Shown one piece after another: positions 4,715 to 7,645 of a stretch of DNA of 7,645 nt (its first letter is position 1; every line of letters begins with the position of its first letter). A program made the position numbers and the translations under genes. The stretch is from NCBI GenBank assembly GCA_029253805.1, contig JAQWYU010000170.1, forward strand, positions 1 through 7,645, given 5' to 3'. Origin of the DNA: Flavobacteriaceae bacterium (GTDB lineage Bacteria; Bacteroidota; Bacteroidia; Flavobacteriales; Flavobacteriaceae). The notes under the pieces were generated by a model. It searched no databases. It saw only the letters and a list, made by a program, of their open reading frames with translations, and was not told the DNA's origin.

Positions 4715-6763
4715 TTATTTAGACTCTGATTGATTAAGATTAGAAAAAGCTTCAAGACCGCAATCTAAAAATATTTTGTAATTTTCTTCGCTAGGGGTGT
4801 ATCCAACTGGGGGGGTTAGTACTGTTTTTCCATCAGGGCTTAACAAAGCATAGTAAGGTTGGGAATTTGATTGAAAAAACTGTGTTTGGAAATGAGCCCA
4901 TTTATTCCCGTAATTTTCTAAAACCCTCGCACCTCCTCCTTGTCTTTTAACTACGAGTTTTTGATTATCTGGAAGCTCTTTTTTGTCATCCACATATAAT
5001 GATATTAAAACATAATCGTCTTGAAAAAACGATTTAATTGAAGATTTAGGCCAGATGTGTTCTTCCATTTTTCTGCAATTTACACACGCATAGCCCGTAA
5101 AATCAATCAGAATTGGTTTATTAACTTTTTGAGCATAGGCGACTCCTTCTTTAAAATCTTTAAAGCATTCAAAGTTGTTCGGGCAATCATTGGGATAAAC
5201 AAAACTATAGCCAACAGGGGGAGCAAGACCACTTAAAAGGGTTAGAGATGTAAATGTCTGAGTGTCTTTACTAAACCTAAAGCCTGAAATTAAATATATA
5301 ACAAATGCCAAAACAAGAACTCCTGAACTTACCCTAAAGAATGATAGTTTTTTTATAGGAGAATCATGTGGAAACTTAAGCTTCCCAAAAATATAAATAG
5401 CTAAACCAGCGAATATCAAAATCCAGATTCCTAAAAAAACTTCAATTTTAAGTAAACCCCAGTGTTTAACTAGGTCCGCATTTGAAAGAAATTTAAAAGC
5501 CAGTGCAAGCTCAAAAAAACCAAGGACAACCTTTGTAGTGTTTAACCAGCCTCCAGATTTAGGTAGCGCTCTGAGCAGGTTTGGAAACATTGCAAATAAG
5601 GCGAAAGGCAAGCCTAAAGCCAAGCCAAAGCCACCCATACCGGCGGTTAATTGCCATGCTCCTCCCTCAGCTGTGAGAGAGCCAGCTAAAAGCGACCCTA
5701 GAATAGGTCCTGTGCAAGAAAAAGAGACTATGGACAAGGTAAGTGCCATGAAAAAAATTCCCAAAACACCCCCAATTCCTTCTCCTTTTGTTGTTGAGTT
5801 AGTCCATTTTGATGGTAAGGTTAGCTCATAATATCCAAAAAATGAAAAAGCAAAAAATATAAATATTACAAAGAAAAAGACATTTAACCACACATTGGTT
5901 GATATTTCATTTAATACATCAGGGTTAACGGAGTCCAACAAATGAAAGGGAATGCTTAAGGCTAGATAAACCAACACAATGAAAAAACCATACAAAATTG
6001 CTTTTGAGACACCATTATTGTTCTTAGCACTCACTCCGTTTTTGGTAAAGAAACTTACCGTCAAAGGGATCATTGGAAAAACGCAAGGGGTTAACAATGC
6101 AAGTAATCCTCCTAAAAAACCTAGCCAAAAGATTTGCCAGAGCGTGTTTCTAGGACTGTTTATGTCCTGCGATAAAGATGTTGTTTGTACAGTACAATTT
6201 GCTGGTAGCTTTTGAAGTTCATTTTCTGCTATGCCATATAAAACTGAATTAGAGTTTTCTGAGATATCTAAATCAGACATTGTTGCGCCACCAACAATGG
6301 AAAAACCGGATTCTGAGTTAAATTCAAAAACAAAAGGATTATCAGGCTTGTAAGTACATTTTGTGTCATCGCAAGTCATAAAGTCAATATTACCTTTAAC
6401 ACCAAAGGCTGAAGAGTTAACTCTAATTCGTTGTTTGAAAACAGCTTTATCATAGTACTTTGAAACTATCATATCAAATACAGGGTCTCGTTGTGTGACT
6501 TTGTTGGTTTTTGACTCAACCACAGAACCAATCAATTCATAATCTGCAGATGGCTCAAATAAAAATATTGTTGGCAGTGGTCCACCTTCATCTACAAACT
6601 GGGAGTACAAAGACCAATGGGTGTCAATTTTAGCAACAAATATGAGTTCGTATTCGTCTCCTGAAATATTAGTCGACCCGAATTCCCATTTCACAGGGTC
6701 AAGAATCTGCGAGAAACTGGACAGACTAATAAAAAATAAAAATATTTGAAGAAATCTTTTCAT
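4715..6763 (-). CDS. DsbD-like transmembrane thiol-disulfide reductase with thioredoxin domain
   Basis: The 682-residue protein moves reducing equivalents from the cytoplasmic thioredoxin pool across the inner membrane to periplasmic thiol partners. Residues 1-19 look like a signal peptide. Residues about 22-150 form a DsbC/nDsbD-like periplasmic domain with a cysteine pair, C131 and C136 (TCDDTKC). About eight membrane segments span 208-495, with the paired cysteines C227 (LTPCVFPMIP) and C350 (SFSCTGPILG). The C-terminal thioredoxin-like domain (about 540-682) has C560-VN-C563. All three redox pairs of DsbD are therefore present. Extra cysteines are C190, C527, C533 and C668; C527 and C533 lie just before the thioredoxin domain. 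The gene follows an HxlR regulator by 54 bases and precedes the HupE-like gene. Likely clients are periplasmic isomerases or cytochrome c maturation, but no client is encoded here. A C7 run covers codons 650-652. Confidence 0.93.
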   Translation of the reverse strand: MKRFLQIFLFFISLSSFSQILDPVKWEFGSTNISGDEYELIFVAKIDTHWSLYSQFVDEGGPLPTIFLFEPSADYELIGSVVESKTNKVTQRDPVFDMIVSKYYDKAVFKQRIRVNSSAFGVKGNIDFMTCDDTKCTYKPDNPFVFEFNSESGFSIVGGATMSDLDISENSNSVLYGIAENELQKLPANCTVQTTSLSQDINSPRNTLWQIFWLGFLGGLLALLTPCVFPMIPLTVSFFTKNGVSAKNNNGVSKAILYGFFIVLVYLALSIPFHLLDSVNPDVLNEISTNVWLNVFFFVIFIFFAFSFFGYYELTLPSKWTNSTTKGEGIGGVLGIFFMALTLSIVSFSCTGPILGSLLAGSLTAEGGAWQLTAGMGGFGLALGLPFALFAMFPNLLRALPKSGGWLNTTKVVLGFFELALAFKFLSNADLVKHWGLLKIEVFLGIWILIFAGLAIYIFGKLKFPHDSPIKKLSFFRVSSGVLVLAFVIYLISGFRFSKDTQTFTSLTLLSGLAPPVGYSFVYPNDCPNNFECFKDFKEGVAYAQKVNKPILIDFTGYACVNCRKMEEHIWPKSSIKSFFQDDYVLISLYVDDKKELPDNQKLVVKRQGGGARVLENYGNKWAHFQTQFFQSNSQPYYALLSPDGKTVLTPPVGYTPSEENYKIFLDCGLEAFSNLNQSESK

Positions 6764-6780
6764 TGTCTAAGTTATTTTAG

Positions 6781-6792
6781 AATTTGCAAATT
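6781..6792. promoter_or_regulatory. AATTTGCAAATT palindrome upstream of the DsbD-like gene
   Basis: This perfect 12-base palindrome lies in the 54-base gap between the HxlR gene and the DsbD-like gene, 17 bases before the latter's ATG. On the minus strand it overlaps TAATTTG, which is one base short of a TAnnTTTG -7 box. It is the obvious candidate for an HxlR operator, since these regulators bind inverted repeats as dimers. The palindrome is seen; the binding is inferred. Confidence 0.4.
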
Positions 6793-6817
6793 AGTGAAAA
6801 GAAGTGAATGAGAAACG

Positions 6818-7249
6818 TTAAGCTGAAAGTATATGCTCTCTAATTTTGAGGTAAGAAGATTGTTTTTCTCCAATGAATTGGTCTGGAGTAACACCCTCCA
6901 TGTCTGTTAGTAATTGTTGTCCAATTGGGCCGAATTCCTTATCTAGATTTCTATTACTCCAACACATCATCTCGTACATAATTGGATACATATCAATACC
7001 TTTATTAGTAAGGTAATAAATTTTTGTCTTGTTGTCGTTAAGTAATTTTGTTACCTCTAACAATCCATGATTTATTAAAAATTCCAATCTGTTGGTTAAA
7101 ATATTAGAAGCTATCTTTTCATTAGACCTCATGAACTCTGTAAAAGTTTTTTTTCCCAAAAATAAATCTCTTATTATTATCAGAGACCATTTATCCCCAA
7201 AAATATCTAGGGCATTTGTGAGTGGACAGTGCGATCTATTTGTTTTCAT
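6818..7249 (-). CDS. HxlR family winged-helix transcriptional regulator
   Basis: This 143-residue DNA-binding protein of the HxlR family opens with the family signature CPLTNALDIFGDKWSLIIIR (8-27). The winged-helix core covers about residues 8-105, including FTEFMRSNEKIASNILTNRL as the recognition-helix region and the wing around KTKIYYLTNKG. C8 corresponds to the N-terminal cysteine that in some family members (YodB and relatives in Bacillus) senses electrophiles or disulfide stress; a second cysteine is C96. The C-terminal extension past residue 105 makes it somewhat longer than minimal members. It lies 54 bases upstream of the DsbD-like gene on the same strand, so it may control that gene and itself. 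A full TAAATTTG box lies upstream. The effector is unknown. Confidence 0.92.
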   Translation of the reverse strand: MKTNRSHCPLTNALDIFGDKWSLIIIRDLFLGKKTFTEFMRSNEKIASNILTNRLEFLINHGLLEVTKLLNDNKTKIYYLTNKGIDMYPIMYEMMCWSNRNLDKEFGPIGQQLLTDMEGVTPDQFIGEKQSSYLKIREHILSA

Positions 7250-7269
7250 TTGGATTTAATTTAACGTCG

Positions 7270-7277
7270 CAAATTTA
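7270..7277 (-). promoter_or_regulatory. -7 box for the HxlR gene
   Basis: The minus strand reads TAAATTTG, a full match to the Bacteroidota TAnnTTTG consensus, ending 20 bases before the ATG at 7249. The predicted leader is about 14 bases. No clear -33 TTTG is found. The surrounding AATTTGC is shared with the palindrome before the DsbD-like gene. Confidence 0.45.
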
Positions 7278-7406
7278 AACGGTAAATATTAATCCAGAGT
7301 ATGTTTAACAAAATATTAAAAAAGTGTACTCAATTAATAATCAATATAAATAACTAGTATTCAAGCCCTAAGGTTAGCAAGCTGATGTATAAGAAATATG
7401 CGTTAA

Positions 7407-7441
7407 CTAACTATTAATTTGTTTGGGGCGTTCATAGTTAG
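7407..7441. repeat. CTAACTAT-N19-ATAGTTAG inverted repeat
   Basis: Perfect 8-base arms lie at 7407-7414 and 7434-7441 around a 19-base loop that contains the relatively G-rich GTTTGGGGCG. It could be an operator in the divergent region or a stem-loop in an unrecognised transcript. The evidence is only the symmetry. Confidence 0.3.
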
Positions 7442-7595
7442 ATAATATTTTTTAAGGTCGGTGATTTACATAAAAAAACAACTTAATTTTTCATAAATCC
7501 TTACAAAACAGGCCTGAAACTTGATTAAATGCAAAAAATGAATTTGAGATCAATAACCGTGGTCAAATTAAGCTGTAGTTTTTTAATTTTATGGG

Positions 7596-7645
7596 ATGAA
7601 GAAAATTACTATTTTGGTTCATTGTTCGGATCAACCTCAAATTAT
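7596..7645 (+). CDS. purU: Probable formyltetrahydrofolate deformylase, first codons only
   Basis: An ATG at 7596 opens a frame reading MKKITILVHCSDQPQI to the right edge. This resembles the start of the ACT domain of PurU, which hydrolyses 10-formyltetrahydrofolate to formate and tetrahydrofolate. The pattern KITIL-x-HC-x-DQ is the usual N terminus in Bacteroidota. An earlier ATG at 7591 is followed at once by a stop, so 7596 is the start. With only 16 codons visible the call is tentative; another ACT-domain protein is the main alternative. I found no good promoter match upstream. Confidence 0.5.
   Translation, partial: MKKITILVHCSDQPQI

Larger units (their letters stand above)
7250..7595. 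other. Divergent noncoding region between hxlR and the purU-like gene
   Basis: These 346 AT-rich bases hold the hxlR promoter box at the left and an 8-base inverted repeat near the middle. Apart from the purU-like start at the right edge I see no open reading frame with family resemblance, no tRNA and no insertion-sequence end. The length is generous for a divergent promoter region, so an unrecognised small RNA is possible but not supported. Confidence 0.5.

Noticed and set aside
5538..6215. Two plus-strand open frames (5538-5831 and 5979-6215) inside the DsbD-like gene
   Set aside because: Both are antisense to conserved membrane segments and have low-complexity Lys/Pro-rich translations typical of shadow frames.
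724..7413. Shared 12-mer TAGTTAGTTAAC at 724-735 (plus) and 7402-7413 (minus), possible long-range inverted repeat
   Set aside because: In a window this size a few 12-base matches are expected by chance, more so in AT-rich DNA, and the match does not extend further.
181..7433. GGGGCGTTC at 182-190 and 7425-7433, possible mobile-element end or repeat
   Set aside because: The first copy is inside conserved nrdA coding sequence, and the flanks of the two copies do not match.
7250..7595. tRNA, riboswitch or CRISPR-like structure in the right-hand intergenic region
   Set aside because: I could not find a cloverleaf, a known riboswitch core or regularly spaced repeats.

Overview
The window looks like ordinary chromosome from a member of the Bacteroidota, most likely class Flavobacteriia. 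The evidence is AT-rich DNA, a eukaryote-type class I ribonucleotide reductase, a DUF3109 protein, a DsbD-like protein with the domain layout usual in Flavobacteriia, promoter-like TAnnTTTG boxes, and start codons that mostly lack a Shine-Dalgarno sequence. The assignment is inferred from family resemblance; no rRNA or tRNA gene is present to confirm it.

Layout. Bases 1-1843 (minus strand) hold nrdB followed by the 5' part of nrdA, which runs off the left edge. The 185-base spacer between them starts with a strong imperfect hairpin that includes the nrdB stop codon. Bases 1844-2167 are noncoding, carrying the nrdB leader and the 3' flank of the next gene. A DUF3109 gene (2168-2734, minus) is divergent from a two-gene unit on the plus strand: a MarC-family membrane protein (2833-3411) and a small two-helix membrane protein (3414-3617). 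These converge on a minus-strand cluster reading right to left: an HxlR-family regulator (7249-6818), a DsbD-like transmembrane thiol reductase (6763-4715), a HupE/UreJ-like membrane protein (4670-4089) and a dCMP deaminase-family enzyme (4079-3657). Bases 7250-7595 are a divergent intergenic region, followed by the first codons of a plus-strand gene that resembles purU.

How the genes fit together. NrdAB reduces ribonucleotides, and the dCMP deaminase supplies dUMP for dTMP synthesis, so both feed DNA precursor supply although they lie in different transcription units. The HxlR protein has an N-terminal cysteine and sits directly upstream of the thiol-reducing DsbD-like gene. A perfect 12-base palindrome lies between them, so a small redox-responsive unit is a reasonable hypothesis. 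The other points worth a second look are the hairpin over the nrdB stop, a palindrome in the nrdB leader, an inverted repeat in the DUF3109/marC divergent region, and a C7 run in the DsbD-like gene. I found no CRISPR array, insertion sequence, prophage or obvious novel defence system.
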